This document shows positions 1-6,866 of a stretch of 10,023 bases of DNA, piece after piece. The notes under the pieces are model-generated. The model saw only the letters and a list, made by a program, of their open reading frames with translations, did no database searches and was not told the origin of the DNA. The stretch covers positions 1-10,023 of the forward strand of contig JAISQC010000138.1 in the NCBI GenBank assembly GCA_031274465.1, given 5' to 3'. The number at the start of each line of letters is the position of its first letter. Within the stretch, counting starts at the first letter, position 1. Both the position numbers and the translations under genes were made by a program. Source of the DNA: Synergistaceae bacterium (lineage in GTDB: Bacteria > Synergistota > Synergistia > Synergistales > Synergistaceae).

Positions 1-11
1 CTCCTTGTTAG

Positions 12-193
12 GGAAGGGCTGATTAAATAACCTTTTGTCTGCAATGGGCGTATTCGCCCCTCATCTTCATGTCTGTCAAAAAAAGAATCATCGACGTAGC
101 CCTGCTACGCCTGCGGTTCTTTTTTCGCCATCCATATCGACGAGGAACGAATCCACTCCATTTCGCCGAAAAGAACATTTAATCAGCCCTTCC
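12..193. repeat. 182-bp dispersed repeat with 17-bp terminal inverted repeats, copy 1
   Basis: The ends 12-28 and 177-193 are perfect inverted repeats (GGAAGGGCTGATTAAAT on one end, its complement on the other). Inside, 79-87 (AAAAAAGAA) can pair with 117-125, enclosing a perfect CGTAGC-CCT-GCTACG hairpin at 95-109. A second copy of identical length, with no net indel, lies at 6797-6978. Both copies sit next to TTA on each side (TTAG before, TTA after), which could be a short target duplication but is too little to prove it. No reading frame in it looks coding. It could be a MITE-like non-autonomous transposable element or a structured intergenic repeat; the family is not one I can name. Confidence 0.85.
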
Positions 194-230
194 TTAAAAA
201 TATAACAAAGAGGGTCCGGGAGGCTAGCCT

Positions 231-270
231 AGGTGCGGGTGGAACCCACATCCTTGAACCTGTGGATCTG
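231..270 (+). repeat. Short dispersed repeat with internal hairpin, copy A (inverted relative to copy B)
   Basis: The core 235-270 matches the reverse complement of the block near 1288-1323 at about 27 of 36 positions, including CCTTGAA and CTGTGGAT. The part 237-247 forms a small hairpin, GGGT-GGA-ACCC; the other copy has GGGC-GGC-GCCC, so the stem is kept by a paired change. It lies just past the stop codon of the TAXI gene, which is thereby flanked by the two copies in inverted orientation. Confidence 0.55.
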
Positions 271-283
271 CCTTGTTGGGAGA

Positions 284-1246
284 TCAGTCCGCTTCCAGCC
301 CGGCCTCTTCGTAATATTTCGCCGCGCCCGGATGCAGCGGCACGGTGAACCCTTTCGGCGCGCTCAGGAGCGCGATGCTTCGGGCCATTGCGTGAGATGC
401 CCGCACTTCCGCGACGTTCTCGAAGAGCGCCTTCGTGAAACCGTATATGACTTCCTCCGCCACGCCGCCGTCGGTGACCAGCAGCGTCATGACGCCCGGA
501 GTGAGGATGTCCGTGCCGATGCCGCCATAGGTCCCAGCCGGAATGACGCGCTCCGAGAAGAATGGGTTCGCCTCCGTGATCTTATCCATAAGCTCATCGT
601 CGAAGCCAATCAGCGTTATGCCTTTTCCTGCCTCCGCGAGGCGCGCGAGCGCCGCCGTCGGCACCCCGGCGACGGCGAAACCGGCGTCGATGCTGCCATC
701 TTCGAAGCGGCTGATGATTTCGGCGAATTCGATGAACTCGACCGACATATCGCCGTACTCCAGCCCGGCGGCACGGAGGACCGCTCGCGCGCCGCTCTCC
801 GCGCTCGAACCCGCTGCCCCCACCCCGACCCTCTTGCCACGGAGTCCTGCCACCGAGTCAATCCCGGCGGCCTTGGATACGACGAGCTGCAATGCCTCGG
901 AATAAAGCGCCGCGATGACGCGGAGGCTTCTTAGCGGCGTGCCGTCGAACATCGCCTCGCCGTCGTACGCCCACGCCGCGACGTCCGACCGCAAGAAAGC
1001 TATCTCGGCCTCGCCTTCCAAAATCAGGCCGATGTTGGCGGCCTGGGAGTTGCCGACCTCCGCTGTGGCCGAAATTTCCGAGCTCCCGCTGACCGCCGCC
1101 GCTATCGCACGGCCGATCTGGTAATAAGGCCCCATGGTGCTCCCAGTCGCTATCGAAATGGAAGCCGCAACGGCAAAAGAAGCCATGGCGGAGATGACAA
1201 GAACACCTGCGAGAACTGCGATTATCCACGGTTTTTTGCGTCTCAT
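284..1246 (-). CDS. TAXI-family TRAP transporter solute-binding protein
   Basis: This is a periplasmic/extracytoplasmic substrate-binding protein of the TAXI branch of TRAP transporters, which delivers an organic-acid or amino-acid-like ligand to a DctQM-type permease. With the ATG at 1246 the product has 320 residues and a classic signal peptide: MRRKK, a hydrophobic stretch to about residue 26, and an AVAA cleavage region near 25-28. The mature protein opens with SISIATGSTMGPYYQIG, the family's N-terminal signature, and GLRGKRVGVGAAGS follows in the middle. I prefer ATG 1246, preceded by AAGGGA about 10 nt upstream, over an in-frame GTG at 1267 that has no ribosome binding site; GTG would add seven residues. 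No TRAP permease gene is visible beside it, so here it is an orphan binding protein. Substrate is unknown. It follows ptsI on the same strand, but 258+ bp of hairpin-rich sequence separates them. Confidence 0.88.
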   Translation of the reverse strand: MRRKKPWIIAVLAGVLVISAMASFAVAASISIATGSTMGPYYQIGRAIAAAVSGSSEISATAEVGNSQAANIGLILEGEAEIAFLRSDVAAWAYDGEAMFDGTPLRSLRVIAALYSEALQLVVSKAAGIDSVAGLRGKRVGVGAAGSSAESGARAVLRAAGLEYGDMSVEFIEFAEIISRFEDGSIDAGFAVAGVPTAALARLAEAGKGITLIGFDDELMDKITEANPFFSERVIPAGTYGGIGTDILTPGVMTLLVTDGGVAEEVIYGFTKALFENVAEVRASHAMARSIALLSAPKGFTVPLHPGAAKYYEEAGLEAD

Positions 1247-1287
1247 GCGATATTTTTCCCTTGCCACTAATGATTAAAAAAATATCC

Positions 1288-1325
1288 AAATCCACAGATT
1301 CAAGGTCGTGGGCGCCGCCCCATAG
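1288..1325 (-). repeat. Short dispersed repeat with internal hairpin, copy B
   Basis: Read on the minus strand this block matches 231-270 at about 75%. On the plus strand 1310-1320 reads GGGC-GCC-GCCC, the hairpin that replaces GGGT/ACCC of copy A. It lies about 40-80 bp upstream of the TAXI start, so it falls in that gene's probable 5' untranslated or promoter region. The function is not known. Confidence 0.5.
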
Positions 1326-1360
1326 GCGTGAAACTTAAGCAGTTTCCTCTTTGGCTTTTG

Positions 1361-1490
1361 ACTTGGCTCCCTCTGGAGGGAGCTGTCACGCAGTGACTGA
1401 GGGAGTGCTTTTCGCCTCAAGGGCACCCCCACCACCGCAAGCGGTCCCCCTCCCCCATTGGGGGATGTAAGGCCGTTTAGGCCTGCGGTT
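1361..1490. repeat. Cluster of GC-rich palindromes (REP/RUP-like intergenic element)
   Basis: Five perfect short hairpins are packed here: GCTCCCTC-TG-GAGGGAGC (1366-1383), GTCAC-GCA-GTGAC (1385-1397), ACCGC-AA-GCGGT (1434-1445), TCCCCC-ATT-GGGGGA (1451-1465) and AGGCC-GTTTA-GGCCT (1470-1484). GTGC at 1405-1408 can also pair with GCAC at 1423-1426. The wording GGCTCCCTC...GAGGGAGCTGTCAC...GTGACTGAGGGAG resembles intergenic repeats I recall from gut Firmicutes genomes, but that is memory, not a search. No uracil run follows any stem, so these are not good intrinsic terminators. Reading frames across it look like chance. Confidence 0.65.
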
Positions 1491-1525
1491 TGGGGAAATA
1501 CGCCTGTATCCGGCATCACGCCGGC

Positions 1526-3625
1526 TTATTCGCCGCCGCCGAGAGATTTTTTGACATAGCTCCTGACCTCATCCGCGCTGTCCAGCTCCAGCGCGTGGGA
1601 CGCCATGCGCTCGCATTCGGACAACGACAATTCCCGGACTCTGGCTCTCACCTGCGGTATGGCGGGGACGCTCACGCTCAGCTCGTCCACCCCGAGGCCG
1701 ATCAACAGCGGGATCGCCAGAGGGTCGCCGGCTATGCCGCCGCACACTCCGACCCAGCAGCCCTTGCCCCGCGCCCCATCGACCGTGCTCTTTATCATAG
1801 CGAGCACCGCCGGGTCGAGCCCGTCCGCTATGCGGGCAAGCTTGGGGTTGCCCCTGTCGGCCGCCATGGTGTATTGGGTGAGGTCGTTCGTGCCGATCGA
1901 CAGGAAATCGGCCTCGTCCGCAAAATGCCGGGCGAGTATCGCTGCCGACGGGACCTCGACCATGAGGCCGACCTTCACGTCGCGCGAGCCCATTCCGTCA
2001 TTCAGCCTGCGCAGCAGGGAACTCGCGGCGCGGAATTCACCGATGGTGCTCACCATCGGGAACATCACGTGAAGCTTGCAGAACTCGGAGGCGCGCAATA
2101 TCGCTCTGAGCTGCGTCTCGAAGATATCCGGCATGGCAAGCGACAGACGCAGCCCTCGCACCCCGAGAAACGGGTTGTCCTCGCGCTCCTGCTTTATGTA
2201 GGGTATTGGCTTGTCCCCGCCGATGTCCATGGTCCTGACCACGAGCGGCCTGTCGGGCCCGAGCGCCTTGGCTATGCCGATATAGGCCTCTGCCTGCTCG
2301 TCCTCGCTGGGGGGCTCGCTTCTGCCGAGAAAAAGGAATTCAGACCGCAGCAGCCCTACCCCGTCGCATCCAAGCGAGGCGGCCTGAGTTGCGTCGGATA
2401 CCCCCCCGATGTTGGCGGCTACTTCCACCTGGCGCCCGTCTTTCGTCACAGCCGGCTTCATGGTGTCCCGCACATCGCGTGCCCTGCGATCGGCCAGCTC
2501 GGACTGTTTTTTTCTGATCCGGTCGGCCTCTGCCGGTTCTGGGTCTACCTCCAGGACGCCGTCGTCGGCGTTCAAAATGACCGGGGCGCCGTCCTTTATT
2601 CCGAGGACGGACTCGTCAATCCCGACGATGGCCGGCAATTCGAGGGAGCGCGCCAGTATCGATATATGGCTGGTCGCCCCTCCTTTGACCGTGCAGAAGC
2701 CCAACACCCGCTTGTCGAGCGTGGCGGTGTCCGACGGGGTCAGGTCCAGTGCTATCAGGATGCTGTCTTCCCAGTAATCAGCCTCGTCCGCGTGCCCGGT
2801 CAATATCCGAAGCACCCGCCTGCCGATGTCCTCGAGGTCGGCCGCGCGGGCCGCGAAAAGCTCGTTGGCGAGATTGGAAAAGCGCTCCGCCTGTGCCTTG
2901 TAGGAGCTCTTCCACGCATATGCCGCGCTCTTGCCCTCCGAGATGCCCGCCAAGGCGCATTCCTCCAGCTCCGGGTCCTCGAGCAGCTCGATGTGGGCGC
3001 CGAATATGGCCGCGTGCCCAGCGTCAAGGGTTTTCCTGGTGCGCTCCTCTATGGCCTCTAGCTGGCTTTTGGCCTCCGCGATGGCCCGCCGCAGCGAGGC
3101 TTCCTCGGCGCCCGGGGGGCCTCCGGCCTCCTCGGACACTTCGATTTCCCCCCTGACTATCAGTTTCGCCCTGCCGATGGCAACCCCGGGCGAGGCGGTT
3201 ATCCCACGGAAAACCGATCCGCCGCCCGAGGACGCGGCTTGCCCGCACTCGGACTTCTCGGCGGGCTTGGCAGCGGATGCGGCGGGAGGCGCCGGAGCGT
3301 CGCGCGAATCGCCCGGCGCGCTCTCTTCCATGTTCCCGGCTACTATCGGAACAAGCGCTTTTATCGCCTCCGCCGCGTCGGGGCCTTTTGCGATAATGGA
3401 GACGGAATCCCCCTGCTGCAACGCAAAACCCATCACCGAGACGAGGCTTTTGGCGTTCTGGCTCTTGTCGCCCCTCACAAGCTTTATCTCGGACGTGAAT
3501 TTTTTCGCGGTCTTGACCAAAATCGCCGCTGGCCTTGCGTGAAACCCGCTGGGGGAAACTATGGTTATCTCCCCCGACGTCTCCCACCCATCCGGCGCGC
3601 CTATGCCCTTTATCTCTTCGGACAT
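1526..3625 (-). CDS. ptsI: HPr-Enzyme I fusion, phosphoenolpyruvate-protein phosphotransferase
   Basis: Cytoplasmic general PTS phosphotransfer protein, taking phosphate from PEP to Enzyme I and then to HPr. Residues about 17-103 are an HPr domain: GFHARPA carries the phosphoryl-accepting His29, and AKSLVSV carries Ser60, at the position of the regulatory Ser46 of HPr. An Ala/Pro/Ser-rich linker (about 105-137) leads to the Enzyme I N-terminal domain (RGITASPGVAIGRA), then the swivelling phosphohistidine domain with GGATSHISILAR (His320) and the PEP-binding TIM barrel (LLRSEFLFLG, VRTMDIGGDKPIPY, ENPFLGVRG-like DNPFLGVRG, GTNDLTQYTMAADRGNP, and Cys628 in VCGGIAGDP). All catalytic residues are present. 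At 699 residues it is HPr plus full EI; no EIIA domain is seen. The ATG at 3625 has GAGGGGGG 7-8 nt upstream. No sugar-specific EII gene is in the window. CGGIAGDPLAIPLLIGLG resembles multiphosphoryl-transfer proteins more than housekeeping EI (CGELAGD). Confidence 0.95.
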   Translation of the reverse strand: MSEEIKGIGAPDGWETSGEITIVSPSGFHARPAAILVKTAKKFTSEIKLVRGDKSQNAKSLVSVMGFALQQGDSVSIIAKGPDAAEAIKALVPIVAGNMEESAPGDSRDAPAPPAASAAKPAEKSECGQAASSGGGSVFRGITASPGVAIGRAKLIVRGEIEVSEEAGGPPGAEEASLRRAIAEAKSQLEAIEERTRKTLDAGHAAIFGAHIELLEDPELEECALAGISEGKSAAYAWKSSYKAQAERFSNLANELFAARAADLEDIGRRVLRILTGHADEADYWEDSILIALDLTPSDTATLDKRVLGFCTVKGGATSHISILARSLELPAIVGIDESVLGIKDGAPVILNADDGVLEVDPEPAEADRIRKKQSELADRRARDVRDTMKPAVTKDGRQVEVAANIGGVSDATQAASLGCDGVGLLRSEFLFLGRSEPPSEDEQAEAYIGIAKALGPDRPLVVRTMDIGGDKPIPYIKQEREDNPFLGVRGLRLSLAMPDIFETQLRAILRASEFCKLHVMFPMVSTIGEFRAASSLLRRLNDGMGSRDVKVGLMVEVPSAAILARHFADEADFLSIGTNDLTQYTMAADRGNPKLARIADGLDPAVLAMIKSTVDGARGKGCWVGVCGGIAGDPLAIPLLIGLGVDELSVSVPAIPQVRARVRELSLSECERMASHALELDSADEVRSYVKKSLGGGE

Positions 3626-3671
3626 TTTGAAACCCCCCTCTTTAGAGGATTGCTTGAGAACTTTTATTCAG

Positions 3672-3680
3672 AGAATAACA
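3672..3680 (-). promoter_or_regulatory. Candidate extended -10 promoter for the HPr-EI gene
   Basis: Read on the minus strand this is TGT-TATTCT, an extended -10 element; the sequence 17 bp further upstream (TTTAAT-like) is a poor -35. It would start transcription near 3665, giving a leader of about 40 nt with the strong ribosome binding site in it. Confidence 0.4.
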
Positions 3681-3723
3681 CAGAGATTTAACAAATTAAA
3701 GAGGCGATGCGCGCAATTGAGCG

Positions 3724-3751
3724 TTCTCGTTTTTCAGTATTGTTGTATAAT
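3724..3751 (+). promoter_or_regulatory. Candidate sigma-70 promoter for the secreted-protein/cysE pair
   Basis: A perfect TATAAT lies at 3746-3751, about 29 nt before the TTG start at 3780. The best -35 at usual distance is the weak TTCTCG (3724-3729, spacer 16); a better-looking TTGAGC at 3717-3722 is too far (23 bp). It lies in the divergent intergenic region, back to back with the proposed ptsI promoter. Confidence 0.5.
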
Positions 3752-3779
3752 TGCGGAAACCGTGAAGGGAGAGTCTGCG

Positions 3780-4166
3780 TTGAAAAAGATTTTAAGCGCG
3801 TTTTTTTTGACGTCCGCATTGCTCATGTATGCTGGCTCGCTGTGGGCGTGGGAGGCAAACGGGGCCATACCGGGCACGGACATAGAATTTTCCAATCTCG
3901 AGGTCTCCAAAAAAGGAGTCGCTGTGAGGCTTGCGAACACATCGTCGGACGACGTCAAGGTTTCCCTGAAGCTGACGTTTTACGACAGGAACGGGAACGC
4001 GCTCGGCTATTCGCTCTTCGGCCTCAGAGAAATACCCGCCGGCGCTTACTCCGACATATCAGGCAACTACCTAAACGGCAAGTGGAAGCCGTGCAGGGAC
4101 TCGCAAAGGATCGAATTCGCGAAGATGACCTACGAGCCGATCTATTACCGAGAGGACCCGCAGTGA
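3780..4166 (+). CDS. Small secreted protein, possible FxLyD-like beta-sandwich
   Basis: Not a family I can name with certainty. The product is 128 residues. The start is TTG at 3780, read from GGGAGAG at 3768-3774 with 5-6 nt spacing; the open frame continues upstream but there it only mirrors the ptsI gene. The N-terminus is a signal peptide (KKILSAFFLTSALLMYAG, ending SLWA-WEA), so the mature protein of about 105 residues is exported. The pattern ...VAVRLANTSSDDVKVSLKLTFYDRNGNALG..., then IPAGAYSDI, is what FxLyD-type extracellular Ig-like domains look like (hydrophobic strand, asparagine/serine turn, FYDxxGN); this is inference from pattern. It overlaps the following acetyltransferase gene by four bases (GTGA), so the two are probably translated together. 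A role in binding a surface or envelope partner is possible but unsupported. Confidence 0.75.
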   Translation: MKKILSAFFLTSALLMYAGSLWAWEANGAIPGTDIEFSNLEVSKKGVAVRLANTSSDDVKVSLKLTFYDRNGNALGYSLFGLREIPAGAYSDISGNYLNGKWKPCRDSQRIEFAKMTYEPIYYREDPQ

Positions 4167-5122
4167 ACGGCAAACCGCGCGCGGATATCGACATAGGGGC
4201 GGTCGCCGATGAGCTTTTCGGATCGGGCGGGGCTTTCCGCAACATCCCGCGCCCTTCGATGGACATGCCGTCGCTGCCCGAGCTGAAAAATTTGATGGAC
4301 ATGCTGAGGTCCGTTTTCTTCCCGGGGTTCTATGGGCCGGGAAGCCTGAGCGAGACTTCCGCGCGTTACCAATTGGCGGCTTCGCTGGACCGCGTCTTCC
4401 GCCTCCTGTCCGAGCAGATACGCCTCGGGATTTGCTTTTCCTGCTACGAGGAAAACGGCGAGGCGAGCGACTTGTGCGACCGGCGCGCGGACATGGCCTT
4501 TGACATGGCAAGCGATTTCGTAAAGCGGGTCCCTCGGATTCGGGATTTGCTCGACCTCGACGTGCTTGCCGCCTACGAAGGGGACCCAGCCGCCAAGAGC
4601 AAGGCGGAGACGATTTTTTGCTACCCGTCGATTCACACCATGACGAACCACAGGGTCGCGCACGAGCTTTATAAATTGTCAGTACCGGTCATACCGAGGA
4701 TAATCAGCGAGATGGCGCACTCGGGCACTGGGATAGACATACACCCCGGCGCCTCCATAGACGAGGAGTTTTTCATAGACCACGGGACGGGGGTAGTGAT
4801 CGGGGAGACGACCGTCATCGGGAAAAAATGCAGGCTGTATCAAGGCGTCACGCTTGGGGCGCTGTCGTTCCCCAAGGACGAGGGCGGGAACCCAATCAAG
4901 GGCCTCCCCCGCCACCCGATACTGGGCGACAGGATAACGGTATACGCCGGCGCTACCATACTGGGCCGCGTCACGATAGGATCGGACTCGATAATAGGCG
5001 GCAACGTATGGATAACCGGCGACGTCCCGCCCGGCTCCAGGGTAGTGCCGCCGCGCTCAGGGGAGCCGACCACTTCCGACAAGCTCTCCGGCGAGGTAAG
5101 CCACTCAGGCGAGGCAAAATAG
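4163..5122 (+). CDS. cysE: Serine O-acetyltransferase (EpsC/CysE family)
   Basis: Transfers acetyl from acetyl-CoA to L-serine to give O-acetylserine, the precursor of cysteine, in the cytoplasm. The product has 319 residues. About 170 residues of helical N-terminal domain precede a left-handed beta-helix: IDIHPGASIDEEFFIDHGTG, VVIGETTVIG, CRLYQGVTLGALSF, then RHPILGDRITVYAGATILG and DSIIGGNVWIT. His194 and the Asp206-His207 pair match the catalytic region of serine acetyltransferases. The insertion after VTLGALSF and the YAGATILG / GGNVWIT ending are typical of the longer EpsC-type enzymes rather than E. coli CysE; the GVPARI motif of CysE is replaced by VVPPRSGEP. The start is GTG 4163, with AGAGGA at 4151-4156, overlapping the upstream stop codon. 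No cysK is visible nearby. A serine acetyltransferase acting in exopolysaccharide synthesis is an alternative but less likely. Confidence 0.9.
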   Translation: MNGKPRADIDIGAVADELFGSGGAFRNIPRPSMDMPSLPELKNLMDMLRSVFFPGFYGPGSLSETSARYQLAASLDRVFRLLSEQIRLGICFSCYEENGEASDLCDRRADMAFDMASDFVKRVPRIRDLLDLDVLAAYEGDPAAKSKAETIFCYPSIHTMTNHRVAHELYKLSVPVIPRIISEMAHSGTGIDIHPGASIDEEFFIDHGTGVVIGETTVIGKKCRLYQGVTLGALSFPKDEGGNPIKGLPRHPILGDRITVYAGATILGRVTIGSDSIIGGNVWITGDVPPGSRVVPPRSGEPTTSDKLSGEVSHSGEAK

Positions 5123-5191
5123 CTGATTTAGGGGAGCAGAGCGCGTAAGATGAAAAACTGACCGGACAATTCATCGAGGCAAGATGGGAAG

Positions 5192-5223
5192 CCCCTTGTT
5201 CCAAGGGGTGATTGTATTTTTTT
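5192..5223 (+). terminator. Likely intrinsic terminator after cysE
   Basis: CCCCTTG (5192-5198) pairs perfectly with CAAGGGG (5202-5208) over a 3-nt loop. A T-rich tail follows but begins a few bases late (TGATTGTATTTTTTT, 5209-5223), so strength is uncertain. It lies 70 nt past the cysE stop. Confidence 0.55.
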
Positions 5224-5234
5224 CTTACCGCTTG

Positions 5235-5303
5235 CCCGTTCGGTCGGCCGCTGCAATCACTGTTATTTTTACGATAAGGACGCGCACGCGCCTCCCGAAC
5301 GGG
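5235..5303 (+). promoter_or_regulatory. Inverted repeat in the leader of the ABC-F gene
   Basis: CCCGTTCGG (5235-5243) and CCGAACGGG (5295-5303) are perfect 9-bp complements separated by 51 nt. The right arm ends 13 nt before the AGGGAGG ribosome binding site (5316-5322). Between the arms lies TGT-TATTTT (5261-5269), a mediocre extended -10 that could start transcription inside the loop. It may be a leader structure or an operator; there is no direct proof of either. Confidence 0.3.
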
Positions 5304-5330
5304 TTTGAAACGTTCAGGGAGGCATCGTTT

Positions 5331-6866
5331 ATGTATCTGCTCAAAGCGGCGAACGTCAAAAAAACTTATGGCGACAGGGTCATCCTCGACATCGGCGCGA
5401 TCGAACTCCACGCGGGCCAAAAAATAGGGCTCACCGGCGCGAACGGGGCCGGCAAGAGCACGCTCCTGTCCATCTTGGCTGGGATATCGGCGCCGGACGA
5501 GGGGACGGTGGACATCAGGGGCTTGGTTGCGGTCATCCGCCAGGACGCCGATGCGGGGCATTTCGGCAAGGGCGGCGGGTTTCGCGCAGGCGCCCCCCGC
5601 TTCGCGGACATCGAGCTCTCGGCGCGCCCAAGCGGCGGGGAGCTCACGCGAAAGGCCATTTGCGCGGCGCTGTCGGTGAAACCCGACATCCTGCTCGCCG
5701 ACGAGCCAACCACAAATCTCGACATGGATGGGATCGAATCACTCCAGAGAGAGCTTGCGGCATACCGGGGGGGATTGATACTCGTATCGCACGACAGGGC
5801 GCTGCTCGACGGAGTCTGCGGGGCGATATGGGAGATAGAGGAGGGCCGTCTGCGCGCATTTCCGGGAAACTACTCCGCCTGGACCGCCCAAAAAGCCCGC
5901 GAGAGGGATTTCGCGTCGTTCGAGTACGAGAAGGGCAGAAACGAGGAACGCCGGCTTCGCGAGGCTGCCCGGAAGCTGAAGGAGCGGGCGATGCGCGTGA
6001 CAAAGCCCCCGTCGCGCATGTCTGCAAGCGAAGCCCGCATAAACCCGGACAAGGGGCAGGTAGGGCAGGCCGCCGTGAGGGCCAGGGCGAAAGCCATCAT
6101 GAAACGCGCTCAGATGGTGGAGCAAAAAGAGCGCCCCCCGGATCTGCCAGAGATAAAGATGGAACTCGGCTGCAAGTTCCCGCTGAGATCCGACTGCGCC
6201 ATCCGCGCGTCCGGTTTGAGCGTGTCTTTCGGCGGCGCATCCATACTGGAAGACGCCTCTTTTGAAATAACATCCGGGAAACGCACGGTGATGCTGGGCC
6301 CCAACGGGTCGGGCAAGACGACGGTCATCAGGATGATAGAAAGCCGCTCCGGCCAGATAAAGATATCCCCGCAGGCCAGGATCGGTTTTTTCAAGCAGGG
6401 CCATGAGTCGCTCGATTTTTCCAAAAGCGCGCTCGAAAACGTCAGGCCGATGTCATCGAAGCCGGAAAGCGAGCTTCGGACCATTCTGGCCCGTCTCGGC
6501 ATCGCGCGCGACGGCGTGCATAAAAAGTGCGGGGTGATGTCGGGCGGCGAGCGGGCGAAGGTCGTTTTCGCGCAATTGTTCGCATCGGACCTCAACACGA
6601 TAATCCTCGACGAGCCAACAAACCACCTCGACGCCTACACCTCCGGGGCGCTGGAGGAGCTGATCGCCTCGTGGCGCGGCGCCATGCTGCTCGTCACGCA
6701 CGACAGGATGCTGGCGATGCGCGCCGCAGACCGGCTCCTCGTGATAGAGGGCAAAAAAATCAGGACGAGGGAGGGGACTTTCAGGGAATATTTAGGGGAA
6801 ACGCTGAATAAACAACCTTTTGGCTGCAATGAGCATATTCGCCCCCCCTCTTCACGTTTGCCATAA
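5331..6866 (+). CDS. ABC-F ATPase, probable ribosome-protection type
   Basis: Soluble twin-ATPase of the ABC-F family, which binds the ribosomal E site; there are no membrane segments. The product has 511 residues. The first nucleotide-binding domain has Walker A GANGAGKST (36-44), signature SGGE (101-104) and Walker B LLADEPTTNLD (Asp124, Glu125). The second has GPNGSGKTT (323-331), MSGGERAK (404-407) and ILDEPTNHLD (Asp427, Glu428). The linker (about 185-275) is basic and coiled, with KPPSRMSASEARINPDKGQ, a wording close to the PSRMxxSEARLH of antibiotic-resistance ABC-F proteins such as Vga, Lsa and VmlR/CplR; a pleuromutilin-lincosamide-streptogramin A role is inferred from this only. The start is ATG 5331 with AGGGAGG 8 nt upstream; an upstream in-frame ATG at 5184 would add 49 residues that do not belong to the family. 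The last 22 or so codons, with the stop, are supplied by the 182-bp repeat. Confidence 0.9.
   Translation: MYLLKAANVKKTYGDRVILDIGAIELHAGQKIGLTGANGAGKSTLLSILAGISAPDEGTVDIRGLVAVIRQDADAGHFGKGGGFRAGAPRFADIELSARPSGGELTRKAICAALSVKPDILLADEPTTNLDMDGIESLQRELAAYRGGLILVSHDRALLDGVCGAIWEIEEGRLRAFPGNYSAWTAQKARERDFASFEYEKGRNEERRLREAARKLKERAMRVTKPPSRMSASEARINPDKGQVGQAAVRARAKAIMKRAQMVEQKERPPDLPEIKMELGCKFPLRSDCAIRASGLSVSFGGASILEDASFEITSGKRTVMLGPNGSGKTTVIRMIESRSGQIKISPQARIGFFKQGHESLDFSKSALENVRPMSSKPESELRTILARLGIARDGVHKKCGVMSGGERAKVVFAQLFASDLNTIILDEPTNHLDAYTSGALEELIASWRGAMLLVTHDRMLAMRAADRLLVIEGKKIRTREGTFREYLGETLNKQPFGCNEHIRPPSSRLP

Noticed and set aside
235..247. T-box-like wording GGGTGGAACC
   Set aside because: No plus-strand gene follows, no specifier stem or terminator accompanies it, and the second copy of the repeat does not keep the T-box sequence.
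1274..1519. 81-codon minus-strand frame over the hairpin cluster
   Set aside because: It consists of palindromic repeat sequence translated by chance, with no ribosome binding site.
1510..1524. Hairpin CCGGC-ATCAC-GCCGG as ptsI terminator
   Set aside because: Only five base pairs, and no T-run follows on the minus strand.
1490..3061. 523-codon plus-strand open frame
   Set aside because: It is the complement of the HPr-EI gene, whose catalytic motifs are unmistakable; the plus-strand translation has no recognisable domain and owes its length to GC-rich codon bias.
3561..3779. Upstream extension of the secreted-protein frame by 73 codons
   Set aside because: It runs antisense through the start of the HPr-EI gene and would hide the signal peptide; TTG 3780 has its own ribosome binding site and the promoter lies at 3746-3751, inside the extension.
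5184..5330. Longer start for the ABC-F protein at ATG 5184
   Set aside because: The added 49 residues cross a likely terminator and do not fit the family, whose proteins begin just before the first strand as at ATG 5331 (with AGGGAGG 8 nt upstream).
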